Under the pieces are notes generated by a model. The model was given only the letters and a program-made list of their open reading frames with translations. It searched no databases and was not told the origin of the DNA. The position numbers were made by a program, and so were the translations under genes. Shown one piece after another: positions 1 to 5,953 of a stretch of DNA of 6,676 nt; positions within the stretch are counted from its first letter, which is position 1, and each line of letters opens with the position of its first letter. This stretch comes from PBB1 sp031390425 (GTDB lineage Bacteria > Pseudomonadota > Gammaproteobacteria > Burkholderiales > Burkholderiaceae_C), in assembly GCA_031390425.1 (NCBI GenBank), contig JANMTL010000144.1, forward strand, positions 1 to 6,676. Direction: 5' to 3'.

Positions 1-1088
1 GGTACTGCGACCCGAACGACAGTCCGACAAAAGCCGACGCGATGGTCGGTGAAGGCGCGGCGTACTGGATGCCGATGGACCAGTACATTGGCGGCATCGA
101 GCACGCGATCCTGCACCTGCTCTACGCGCGCTTCTGGACCAAGGTGATGCGCGACCTGAAGCTGGTGTCGGCGGGCGAGCCGTTCACCCAACTGCTGACG
201 CAGGGCATGGTGCTCAACCACATCTACTCGCGCAAGACCGAGCAGGGCGGCGTCGATTACTTCTGGCCGCACGACGTCGACGACACCCACGGGATCGACG
301 GCAAGATCGACGGCGCCACGCTGAAGCGCGACGGCTCGGCGGTGGCCTACGACGGCGTCGGCACGATGAGCAAAAGCAAGAACAACGGCGTCGACCCGCA
401 GGCGCTGATCGACCAGTACGGCGCCGACACCGCGCGGCTGTTCGTGATGTTCGCGTCGCCGCCCGAGCAGACGCTGGAATGGAACGATGCGGGGGTCGAA
501 GGAGCGCATCGGTTCTTGAAACGGGTATGGGGCTTCGGTGCCAAGCACGTCGAGGTGTTGAAGGACGCCGGCGCGCGATCCGCCGAGCTGTCGGGCACCG
601 CCAAAGCGCTCCGCCGCGAGGTGCACCAGGTGCTCAAACAGATCAGCTACGACTACGAGCGCATGCAATACAACACCGTGGTGTCGGGCGGCATGAAGCT
701 GCTCAATGCGCTGGAGGCTTTCAAGGGCGACGGCGGTGTTTTCGTGCTGCGTGAAGGCTACGGCATCCTGCTGCGCGCGCTGTACCCCGCCTGCCCGCAC
801 ACCACCTGGACCCTGTGGAAAGATCTGGGCTATGCGAAAGTGGACGGCGACCTGCTCGATGCGCCGTGGCCCGAGGTCGATGAGGCCGCGCTGGTGCAAG
901 AACAGATCGAGCTGATGTTGCAAGTCAACGGCAAGTTGCGCGGCGCGATCACCGTGCCCGCCGCTGCCGACAAGGCCGCCATCGAGCGCGCCGCGCTGGC
1001 CAGTCCGGAGCTGGTGAAGTTCGCCGACGGCACGCCGGTCAAGCGCGTGATCGTGGTGCCGGGTCGCCTGGTCAATGTGGTGCTCTGA
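1..1088 (+). CDS. leuS: Leucyl-tRNA synthetase, C-terminal part (5' end outside window)
   Basis: Cytoplasmic class I aminoacyl-tRNA synthetase that charges tRNA-Leu with leucine using ATP. The frame is open from base 3 and 361 residues are visible; bacterial LeuS is about 860 residues, so the first half, including HIGH and the editing domain, lies outside. Visible residues 1-120 are the second half of the catalytic domain, with AMVGEGAAYWMPMDQYIGG and the stretch GIEHAILHLLYARFW. The signature loop is TMSKSKNNGVDP at bases 363-398, with Thr in place of the first Lys of KMSKS and the catalytic second Lys kept. Next come the helical anticodon-binding domain (EWNDAGVEGAHRFLKRVW onward, ending near LYPACPHTTWTLW) and the C-terminal domain with LQVNGKLRG. 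The stop is TGA at 1086-1088, and lptE begins 13 nt later, so the two are probably cotranscribed. Identity is essentially certain. Confidence 0.97.
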   Translation, partial: YCDPNDSPTKADAMVGEGAAYWMPMDQYIGGIEHAILHLLYARFWTKVMRDLKLVSAGEPFTQLLTQGMVLNHIYSRKTEQGGVDYFWPHDVDDTHGIDGKIDGATLKRDGSAVAYDGVGTMSKSKNNGVDPQALIDQYGADTARLFVMFASPPEQTLEWNDAGVEGAHRFLKRVWGFGAKHVEVLKDAGARSAELSGTAKALRREVHQVLKQISYDYERMQYNTVVSGGMKLLNALEAFKGDGGVFVLREGYGILLRALYPACPHTTWTLWKDLGYAKVDGDLLDAPWPEVDEAALVQEQIELMLQVNGKLRGAITVPAAADKAAIERAALASPELVKFADGTPVKRVIVVPGRLVNVVL

Positions 1089-1101
1089 AAGGTCACGCCC
1101 G

Positions 1102-1635
1102 ATGCGCGCCCACCCGTTGTCACATCTCGATCTGGCCGAACGCCGCGGCTGGCTGATCGCCGTCGCTGCTCTCGCCGTGGCCCCGCTGGTCGGCTGCGGG
1201 TTCGAATTGCGGCGCGCGCCGACGCTCAATTTCCGCACGCTGCAGCTCACCGGATTCAAGTCCAACTCGCCGTTCGAAAAAGAGCTGCGCGAGAACATCA
1301 ACGCCAGCCAGACCACGCTCGTCGTGGACTCCGCAGCGCAGGCGCAGGTGATCCTGGAAGCGATTTCCGACCGGCGCGAGAAGAACGTCGTCGCAACGAC
1401 CTCCTCCGGCCAGGTGCGGGAAATGAGCCTGCGCGTGCGCTTCAATTTCCGCCTGCGCACCCCGGCCGGCCGCGAGCTGATTGCGCCGACCGAGCTGCTG
1501 CTCGGCCGCGACATGAGCTACAGCGAAACCGCCGCACTCGCAAAAGAGTACGAAGAAGCGTTGCTCTACCGCGAGCTGCAAAAAGACATCGTCTCGCAGA
1601 TCATGCGGCGCCTGGCAACGGTGCCTGCGTTCTGA
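1102..1635 (+). CDS. lptE: LPS-assembly lipoprotein LptE
   Basis: Outer-membrane lipoprotein that plugs and assembles the LptD barrel, which delivers lipopolysaccharide to the cell surface. The chosen start gives 177 residues (E. coli LptE: 193). Residues 1-31 form a lipoprotein signal peptide: an n-region with Arg14-Arg15, a hydrophobic stretch 17-30 (WLIAVAALAVAPLV), then the lipobox LVGC with lipidated Cys32. The mature protein starts CGFELRRAPTLNF, the typical LptE opening, and ends in a helix (YREVLQ-like YRELQKDIVSQIMRRL). A longer in-frame ATG at 1075 overlaps leuS by 14 nt. I prefer 1102 because AAAGG at 1088-1092 lies 9 nt upstream and the signal peptide is then a normal length. It sits between leuS and holA, an order common in Betaproteobacteria. 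The family is assigned from lipobox, size, sequence style and context. Confidence 0.94.
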   Translation: MRAHPLSHLDLAERRGWLIAVAALAVAPLVGCGFELRRAPTLNFRTLQLTGFKSNSPFEKELRENINASQTTLVVDSAAQAQVILEAISDRREKNVVATTSSGQVREMSLRVRFNFRLRTPAGRELIAPTELLLGRDMSYSETAALAKEYEEALLYRELQKDIVSQIMRRLATVPAF

Positions 1636-1681
1636 GCGCGCGCCAGCACGACGACGCCCGATCTCCGAAGCCCCAGCCCCG

Positions 1682-2797
1682 ATGCAACTGCGCCTCGATC
1701 AGCTCGGCCCGCACCTGCAAAAAAGCCTGCGATCGATCTACACCCTGTGGGGCGACGAGCCGCTGCTGACGCAGGAAGCCGGTGATGCCTTGCGCGCGGC
1801 GGCGCGGCGGGCCGGGCACACCGAACGCCAGGTGCACACCGTCGCCGGTGCGCATTTCAACTGGAGCGGGCTGATCGGCGCGTCGCAGGCGATGAGCCTG
1901 TTCGCCGACAAACAACTCATCGAGATCCGCATCCCGTCCGGCAAGCCCGGCAAAGACGGCTCGGAAGCCTTGCAGCGGTATTGCCAGACGCTGAGCGACG
2001 ATGTGGTGACGATCGTGCACCTGCCCATGCTCGACCGCCAGCAGCAACAAGGCGCCTGGTTCAGCGCGCTCGACGCGGCCGGGGTGACGGTGCGTGTCGA
2101 TGCGGTCGAGCGCCAGGCGCTGCCGCTGTGGATCGCGCAGCGGCTGGCTGCGCAAGGCCAGCGGGTGCAGGGCGGTGAAGCCGGTCAGCGCACGTTGGCA
2201 TTTTTCGCCGACTGCGTCGAGGGCAACCTGCTGGCCGCGCACCAGGAAATACAGAAGCTCGCGCTGCTCTATCCAACCGGTTCGGCGGCGGGCGAGCTGA
2301 GCTTCGAGCAGGTCGAATCGGCGGTGCTGAACGTGGCCCGATACGACGTGACGCAGTTGTGCGAAACCGTGCTGGCCGGCCACGTCCAACGCGCGCTGCG
2401 CATGCTCGACGGCCTGCGTGCCGAAGGCGAAGCGGCGGTGCTGGTGCATTGGCGGCTGGCCGACGACATCGGCGCGTTGAAGCGCGTCAAGGATGCGGTG
2501 AACACCGGCCGCCCGCTGCCGCTGGCGCTGCGCGAAGCGCGGGCCTGGGGCAACAAGGAACGGCTGTACGAACGCGCCTTGCCGCTGTTCACCGACCACG
2601 CGCTGGCCCAACTGCTGCACGCCGCGCAAGTCTGCGATGGCCTGGTCAAAGGCCTGAAGCACCCCGACTGGCCGCTGGAGCCATGGGACGGCTTGAAACG
2701 GCTGGTGTTGATGGCGATGCAGAGCACCTCGGTCGCCCCCGGCCCGGCGCGCGGGCGGGTGGGCGTGGTGCCGCCGCGCCTGGCGCTCGGCGCCTGA
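1682..2797 (+). CDS. holA: DNA polymerase III subunit delta
   Basis: Delta subunit of the clamp loader, which opens the beta sliding clamp so that it can be loaded on primed DNA during replication. It is 371 residues long; E. coli HolA has 343. The N-terminal AAA+-like domain opens MQLRLDQLGPHL and has the diagnostic YTLWGDEPLLTQEA (residues 20-33), where family members read GDEPLL. LFADKQLIEIRIPSGKPG (73-90) is the conserved second block. The middle region carries EGNLLAAHQEIQKLALLYP (180-198) and NVARYDVTQL (217-226). The C-terminal helical domain runs from about 235 to 348 (VLVHWRLADDIGALKR). The final residues, about 349-371, are a Pro/Arg/Gly-rich tail without recognisable fold. There is no clear Shine-Dalgarno sequence before ATG 1682, 46 nt after lptE, so expression probably depends on the leuS-lptE transcript. 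Confidence 0.95.
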   Translation: MQLRLDQLGPHLQKSLRSIYTLWGDEPLLTQEAGDALRAAARRAGHTERQVHTVAGAHFNWSGLIGASQAMSLFADKQLIEIRIPSGKPGKDGSEALQRYCQTLSDDVVTIVHLPMLDRQQQQGAWFSALDAAGVTVRVDAVERQALPLWIAQRLAAQGQRVQGGEAGQRTLAFFADCVEGNLLAAHQEIQKLALLYPTGSAAGELSFEQVESAVLNVARYDVTQLCETVLAGHVQRALRMLDGLRAEGEAAVLVHWRLADDIGALKRVKDAVNTGRPLPLALREARAWGNKERLYERALPLFTDHALAQLLHAAQVCDGLVKGLKHPDWPLEPWDGLKRLVLMAMQSTSVAPGPARGRVGVVPPRLALGA

Positions 2798-2807
2798 TTC
2801 CCCAGGG

Positions 2808-3743
2808 TCAATAGCCCCGCGCGCGATCCACCCGGTTCTGCACCGCCTCACCCGAGCGCTGCCGCCGCACGTTGGCGGCAGCGACTTCGGCGGCGCTGCG
2901 GGCATCGGTCTGCGCGGCAGCATGAGGCAGCACGGTGACGCTCGGATGCTGCCAGTGGCGGTGGTCGGCGGGCAGCGGTTCGGTCGTGAATACATCGAGC
3001 ACGGCGTGATGCAGGTGGCCGCTGTCGAGCGAGGCGAGCAGGTCGGCATCGACGACGTGTGCGCCGCGCGCCAGGTTGATCAGGCTCGCACCTTTTGGCA
3101 TGACGGCGAAGGTGCGCCGGCACAGCAGGCCGTGCGTGGCGGGCGTCAGCGGCAGCAGGTTGACGACGATGTCGGTGCGCGCCAGCAGCGGCAACAGCGC
3201 ATCGTCACCGGCGTGCGTGTCGACAGCCGCCACCGCAGTCAGTCGGGTGCTCCAGCCGCTGACCCGGTAGCCCTGGGCGGCGAGGCGCAGTGCGACCGTG
3301 CGGCCCATCTCGCCCAGGCCCAGCACCGCCACCGCGACCTCGTCGGCGCGTCGCTGCGGCAGCACCCGCCACTGGCGCGCCCGCTGCTGCAGGGCATACC
3401 TGAAGAAGCCTCGATGCAGGCTGAGCACCGCCCACAGCGCGGTCTCGGCCATCGCGGCGCTCATTGCCGGATCGACCATGCGGGCGATCGGCACCGTGGG
3501 CGGCAGGCTGGCGTCGGCCAGCAGCCTGTCGACGCCGGCCCACAGCGACTGGATCAGTTGCAGATTCGCCAGGCCGCGCAGCGCGCCGGACGGCGGGTTG
3601 GCAACGATCGCGATGTCGATCGCGGCGTCTTCGGCGGCATCGCGTTCGGTGACGAATCGCTCATCGGGCAGCGCCGCTTGCAGCAGGCCGCGCCAGAGCC
3701 GCAGTGCGTCGGCATCGAAGTCGGTGGCGAGCAGGATGGTCAT
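2808..3743 (-). CDS. ghrA: Glyoxylate/hydroxypyruvate reductase A
   Basis: D-2-hydroxyacid dehydrogenase that reduces glyoxylate to glycolate and hydroxypyruvate to glycerate with NADPH in the cytoplasm. It is 311 residues long (E. coli GhrA: 312). The Rossmann glycine motif GLGEMG is at 142-147, followed by GWSTR at 163-167, where the family reads WSR and which favours NADPH. The catalytic triad is present: Arg226 in NLARGAHV, Glu255 in TTEPLP, His274 in LPHAAA. The C-terminus NRVDRARGY is a strong GhrA signature and separates it from serA- or ghrB-type relatives. It is the last gene of the thiL-pgpA-pncC-ghrA run, starting 9 nt after the pncC stop with no evident Shine-Dalgarno sequence, so translational coupling is likely (inference). 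It faces holA tail to tail with 10 nt between stops. Exact substrate preference cannot be read from sequence. Confidence 0.93.
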   Translation of the reverse strand: MTILLATDFDADALRLWRGLLQAALPDERFVTERDAAEDAAIDIAIVANPPSGALRGLANLQLIQSLWAGVDRLLADASLPPTVPIARMVDPAMSAAMAETALWAVLSLHRGFFRYALQQRARQWRVLPQRRADEVAVAVLGLGEMGRTVALRLAAQGYRVSGWSTRLTAVAAVDTHAGDDALLPLLARTDIVVNLLPLTPATHGLLCRRTFAVMPKGASLINLARGAHVVDADLLASLDSGHLHHAVLDVFTTEPLPADHRHWQHPSVTVLPHAAAQTDARSAAEVAAANVRRQRSGEAVQNRVDRARGY

Positions 3744-3752
3744 GGTTCGCGA

Positions 3753-4262
3753 TCAAACAGACAGCGCCGCGAGCAGCGCCCGCAGCGCGTGCGTGACGGT
3801 CTGGTGGCGCACCGCGGCGCGATCCCCCACCAGGGGCAGCAGGGCGGCCTCGGTGGTGATCAGCCCCCCGCTGTCTCGCCCGGACACCGCCAGCCACACC
3901 GTGCCGACCGGCTTGCCCGGCGTTGCGCCACCGGGTCCGGCGATGCCGGTCACGGCAGTCGACCGCTGCGCGTTCGATCGCTGCAGCGCCCCTTCGGCCA
4001 TCGCCCGTGCAACCGCCTCGCTGACCGCGCCGTGCGCCTCGATGAGGGCCGCGGGCACGCCGAGCAGCTCGGTCTTGGCGTCGTTCGAGTAGGTAACGAA
4101 ACCGCGCTCGAACCAGTCGCTCGACCCGGCGATCGACGTGCACGCGGCGGCGATCAAACCGCCGGTGCACGACTCGGCGGTGGCAAGCCGCCAGCCACGC
4201 GAGCGCAGCGCGTCGGCCAGCGCGCAAACGGCGGCATGCTGTTCGGGATCGAGCTCGTTCAT
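3753..4262 (-). CDS. pncC: Nicotinamide-nucleotide amidohydrolase PncC (CinA C-terminal family)
   Basis: Enzyme that deamidates nicotinamide mononucleotide to nicotinate mononucleotide plus ammonia, returning the product of NAD-consuming reactions such as DNA ligation to NAD synthesis. It is 169 residues long, the size of stand-alone PncC; the N-terminal MoCF-like domain of full CinA is absent, as in E. coli PncC. Conserved blocks are ATAESCTGGLIAA (27-39, with the nucleophilic Ser31), GFVTYSNDAKTELLGV (54-69), HGAVSEAVARAMAEGA (77-92) and TAVTGIAGPGG (102-112). The start is ATG at 4260-4262, 14 nt after the pgpA stop; GAGG (4275-4278 on this strand) overlaps that stop codon region and lies 12 nt upstream. 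The reading frame stays open further 5', but that stretch is the pgpA gene read out of frame. Identity is firm; activity is inferred from the family. Confidence 0.95.
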   Translation of the reverse strand: MNELDPEQHAAVCALADALRSRGWRLATAESCTGGLIAAACTSIAGSSDWFERGFVTYSNDAKTELLGVPAALIEAHGAVSEAVARAMAEGALQRSNAQRSTAVTGIAGPGGATPGKPVGTVWLAVSGRDSGGLITTEAALLPLVGDRAAVRHQTVTHALRALLAALSV

Positions 4263-4276
4263 GGTCGCGCCGAACC

Positions 4277-4867
4277 TCAAGGCCAGACCCAGCGCCAGCC
4301 CGCGATGGCCAGCAAGGTGCAGAGTGCGGCGACCAGGTCGTCGAACAGGATGCCGAAGCCGTGCGCCCAGCCGATGGGTCGACCGCGCACGCCCTTGAAG
4401 ACGCGGTCGGCCCAGCCCACCGGGCCCGGCTTGGCGGCGTCGAAATAGCGGAACAACGCGAATGCCACGGCTTGCGCCAACAGGCCGGCCGGCATCACCA
4501 GCCAAAGCACCAGCCAGAACGCGAGCACCTCGTCCCAGACGATGGCGCCCGGGTCGGGGATGGCCATCGCACGCGCCGTGACGGTGCAGGCCCACCACCC
4601 GACGAGAAAGCCGAGCGCCAGCAGCGCCGCCATCTGCGGCGTGCTCAGCCGCGGTTGCAGCACCAGAAAAGCGATCCACGCCCACAGCGTGCCGACCGTG
4701 CCCGGCGCCACCGGCGACAAGCCGCTGCCGAAGCCGAGCGCGATCGCATGCGCCGGGTGGCTGAGCAGCAGCCGAACGCTCGCGTTGCGCGGCGCAGCGA
4801 AGGCCTGCGTGGCACCCTCTCCCTCTGGGTGAGGGTGAGGTTGAGGGCGGCCCGGCAGCGCAGCCAT
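4277..4867 (-). CDS. pgpA: Phosphatidylglycerophosphatase A
   Basis: Inner-membrane phosphatase that removes the phosphate from phosphatidylglycerophosphate to give phosphatidylglycerol. It is 196 residues long (E. coli PgpA: 172). Family blocks in order are GFGSGLSPVAPGTVGTLW (45-62), DPGAIVWDEVLAFW (105-118, with the acidic WDE), FRYFDAAKPGP (139-149) and GFGILFDDLVAAL (170-182). Hydrophobic segments lie at about 60-70, 80-98, 114-137 and 176-193. The first 28 residues (MAALPGRPQPHPHPEGEG onward) are an unusual Pro/His/Glu/Gly-rich extension encoded by a GC-rich palindromic repeat. No ATG, GTG or TTG is in frame between codon 1 and codon 50, so the start at 4867 is the only reasonable one. 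It lies 6 nt after the thiL stop, with a weak GGTGGA (4878-4883). The thiL-pgpA pairing is common in proteobacteria. Confidence 0.95.
   Translation of the reverse strand: MAALPGRPQPHPHPEGEGATQAFAAPRNASVRLLLSHPAHAIALGFGSGLSPVAPGTVGTLWAWIAFLVLQPRLSTPQMAALLALGFLVGWWACTVTARAMAIPDPGAIVWDEVLAFWLVLWLVMPAGLLAQAVAFALFRYFDAAKPGPVGWADRVFKGVRGRPIGWAHGFGILFDDLVAALCTLLAIAGWRWVWP
4813..4847. repeat. GC-rich palindromic repeat-like element inside the 5' end of pgpA
   Basis: CCTCTCCCTC (4816-4825) faces GAGGGTGAGG (4831-4840) across a 5-nt loop, pairing at 9 of 10 positions. An alternative perfect 7-bp pair is CACCCTC (4813-4819) with GAGGGTG (4831-4837). Read on the - strand it is a run of CCTCAACCTCACCCTCACCC followed by AGAGGGAGAGGGTG. 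From general knowledge this resembles dispersed intergenic palindromes of the CCCTCACCC...CTCTCCC...GGGAGAGGG type, frequent in proteobacterial genomes. Here it lies within coding sequence and supplies residues about 8-18 of PgpA. Only one copy is in the window, so its repeat status is inferred. Confidence 0.45.
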
Positions 4868-4873
4868 ACGTCG

Positions 4874-5863
4874 TCAATCCACCGCGCGGAAATGATCGAA
4901 CGATGCATGGGGGTGCGCCACCGGTCGACCTTCCGCGTCGATCAGGCGGGCCGCGGGCAAAGCGCCGCCCCGCGCGACGATGCATCCGATGCGCGTCAGC
5001 GCCACCCCAGCCGACGCGCCGGCCGCCATCACCTGCGCGGCCCGCTCGGCGGGCGCGGTGAACAGCAGCTCGTAGTCGTCGCCACCGGACAGCGTGCACA
5101 GCCGCTGCACCGCCAGCGGCTGCGTGCGCAGCACCGCGCTGCGCGGCAGCGCATCGATCTCGATCACGGCATCGACGCCCGAGCGCTGGAGGATGTGCTC
5201 CAAATCGCCCAGCAGCCCATCGGACACATCGATCGCGCTGCTCGCCACACCGCGCAGCACCAGACCGAGTGCGATGCGCGGCTGCGGCAGCTCCAACGCG
5301 TCGCGCACCGCATCGAAGTCGCGCCCGGCCAGCGACAGCGCGCCGCGAAAGACTTCGAGCGCCAGCCGCGCATCGCCCAGCAGGCCGCTCACATAAAGGT
5401 CGTCACCGGCCCGCGCACCCGAGCGCAGCAGTGCGCCCGAGGCTGCCAAGGTCACCGGCACCTGCCCGAACACGCTGATGCAAATGTTGAGCGGGCCCTG
5501 CGTCGTGTCGCCGCCGATCAGCTCGCAGCCGTGGGCATCGGCCAGCGCCAGCAGGCCGCGCGAAAAGCCGCCGTGGAACGCCTCGTCGGCGCGCGGCAGC
5601 GCCAGCGCCTGCGTGAAGGCCAGTGGCTCGGCGCCACAGGCCGCGAGGTCGCTGAGGTTGACCGCCAGCGCCTTGTGACCGAGCCGTTCGGGCGCCACCG
5701 TCGACAGAAAATGTCGGCCTTCGACCAGCATGTCGCACGAGGTCGCGATCTGCATCCCAGGCGCTGGGGCGAACAAAGCGCAGTCGTCGCCGATGCCGAG
5801 CGCCGCGCGCCGCACGGGGCGGTCGAAGTACTTCGCGATCAGGTCGAATTCGCCGAGGGCCAT
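4874..5863 (-). CDS. thiL: Thiamine-monophosphate kinase
   Basis: ATP-dependent kinase that converts thiamine monophosphate to thiamine diphosphate, the cofactor form and last step of thiamine synthesis. It is 329 residues long (E. coli ThiL: 325). It opens MALGEFDLIAKYF, the standard ThiL start, which fixes the start at 5863 although the frame is open far upstream, antisense to maeB. Conserved blocks are GIGDDCALF (23-31, metal/ATP-binding aspartates), VNLSDLAACGAEP (68-80), ELIGGDTTQGP (114-124), IDVSDGLLGDL (211-221) and SGGDDYELLF (259-268). All the key acidic residues are present. It is the first gene of the - strand run thiL-pgpA-pncC-ghrA. GAGAA about 9 nt upstream of the ATG is only a weak ribosome site. 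I see no convincing -35/-10 pair for it in the 90-bp divergent region. Confidence 0.97.
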   Translation of the reverse strand: MALGEFDLIAKYFDRPVRRAALGIGDDCALFAPAPGMQIATSCDMLVEGRHFLSTVAPERLGHKALAVNLSDLAACGAEPLAFTQALALPRADEAFHGGFSRGLLALADAHGCELIGGDTTQGPLNICISVFGQVPVTLAASGALLRSGARAGDDLYVSGLLGDARLALEVFRGALSLAGRDFDAVRDALELPQPRIALGLVLRGVASSAIDVSDGLLGDLEHILQRSGVDAVIEIDALPRSAVLRTQPLAVQRLCTLSGGDDYELLFTAPAERAAQVMAAGASAGVALTRIGCIVARGGALPAARLIDAEGRPVAHPHASFDHFRAVD

Positions 5864-5897
5864 CGGCGCATTCTCGCTGTGCGCCCAGCCCGACGGC

Positions 5898-5936
5898 CAG
5901 ACACGTCGTCGGGGGTCGGCTTCTACAATGTCGGGG
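5898..5936 (+). promoter_or_regulatory. Candidate sigma-70 promoter for maeB in the thiL/maeB divergent region
   Basis: TACAAT at 5924-5929 differs from the TATAAT consensus by one base and is the only such box in the GC-rich 90-bp region 5864-5953. The best -35-like match is CAGACA at 5898-5903 (4 of 6 to TTGACA), but its 20-nt spacing is long, so the -35 assignment is weak. Transcription would start near 5936, leaving a leader of about 18 nt before the maeB ATG. No operator or riboswitch is recognisable here, and no clear promoter was found for thiL on the other strand. Confidence 0.45.
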
Positions 5937-5953
5937 ATGTTTTCGGTACGCCC

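Noticed and set aside
1075..1101. Longer LptE start at ATG 1075 overlapping leuS
   Set aside because: It gives a 41-residue stretch before the lipidated Cys, whereas ATG 1102 gives a normal signal peptide and has AAAGG 9 nt upstream.
2782..2794. GGCGC-TCG-GCGCC hairpin at the end of holA as an intrinsic terminator
   Set aside because: The stem is only 5 bp and no T-run follows in either direction. Short palindromes like this are expected by chance at this GC content.
1601..3049. 482-codon open frame on the - strand across holA
   Set aside because: It covers real holA in antisense and runs through the holA-ghrA junction. Its Arg/Gln/His-rich composition and lack of motifs mark it as a GC-driven shadow.
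2922..4448. 508-codon open frame on the + strand across ghrA, pncC and pgpA
   Set aside because: It lies antisense to three well-recognised genes. Its product is Arg/Gln/Gly/His-rich with no family resemblance, as expected when high-GC coding DNA is read on the wrong strand.
4263..5099. Upstream extension of the pncC frame, which would look like a longer CinA fusion
   Set aside because: The extra sequence is pgpA and the end of thiL read out of frame. It lacks the MoCF-like CinA N-terminal domain, and pncC has its own ATG at 4262.
5826..5835. GAAGTACTTC perfect palindrome as a possible operator near the thiL start
   Set aside because: It lies within codons for the conserved KYF stretch of ThiL, is only 10 bp, and no second copy was seen.
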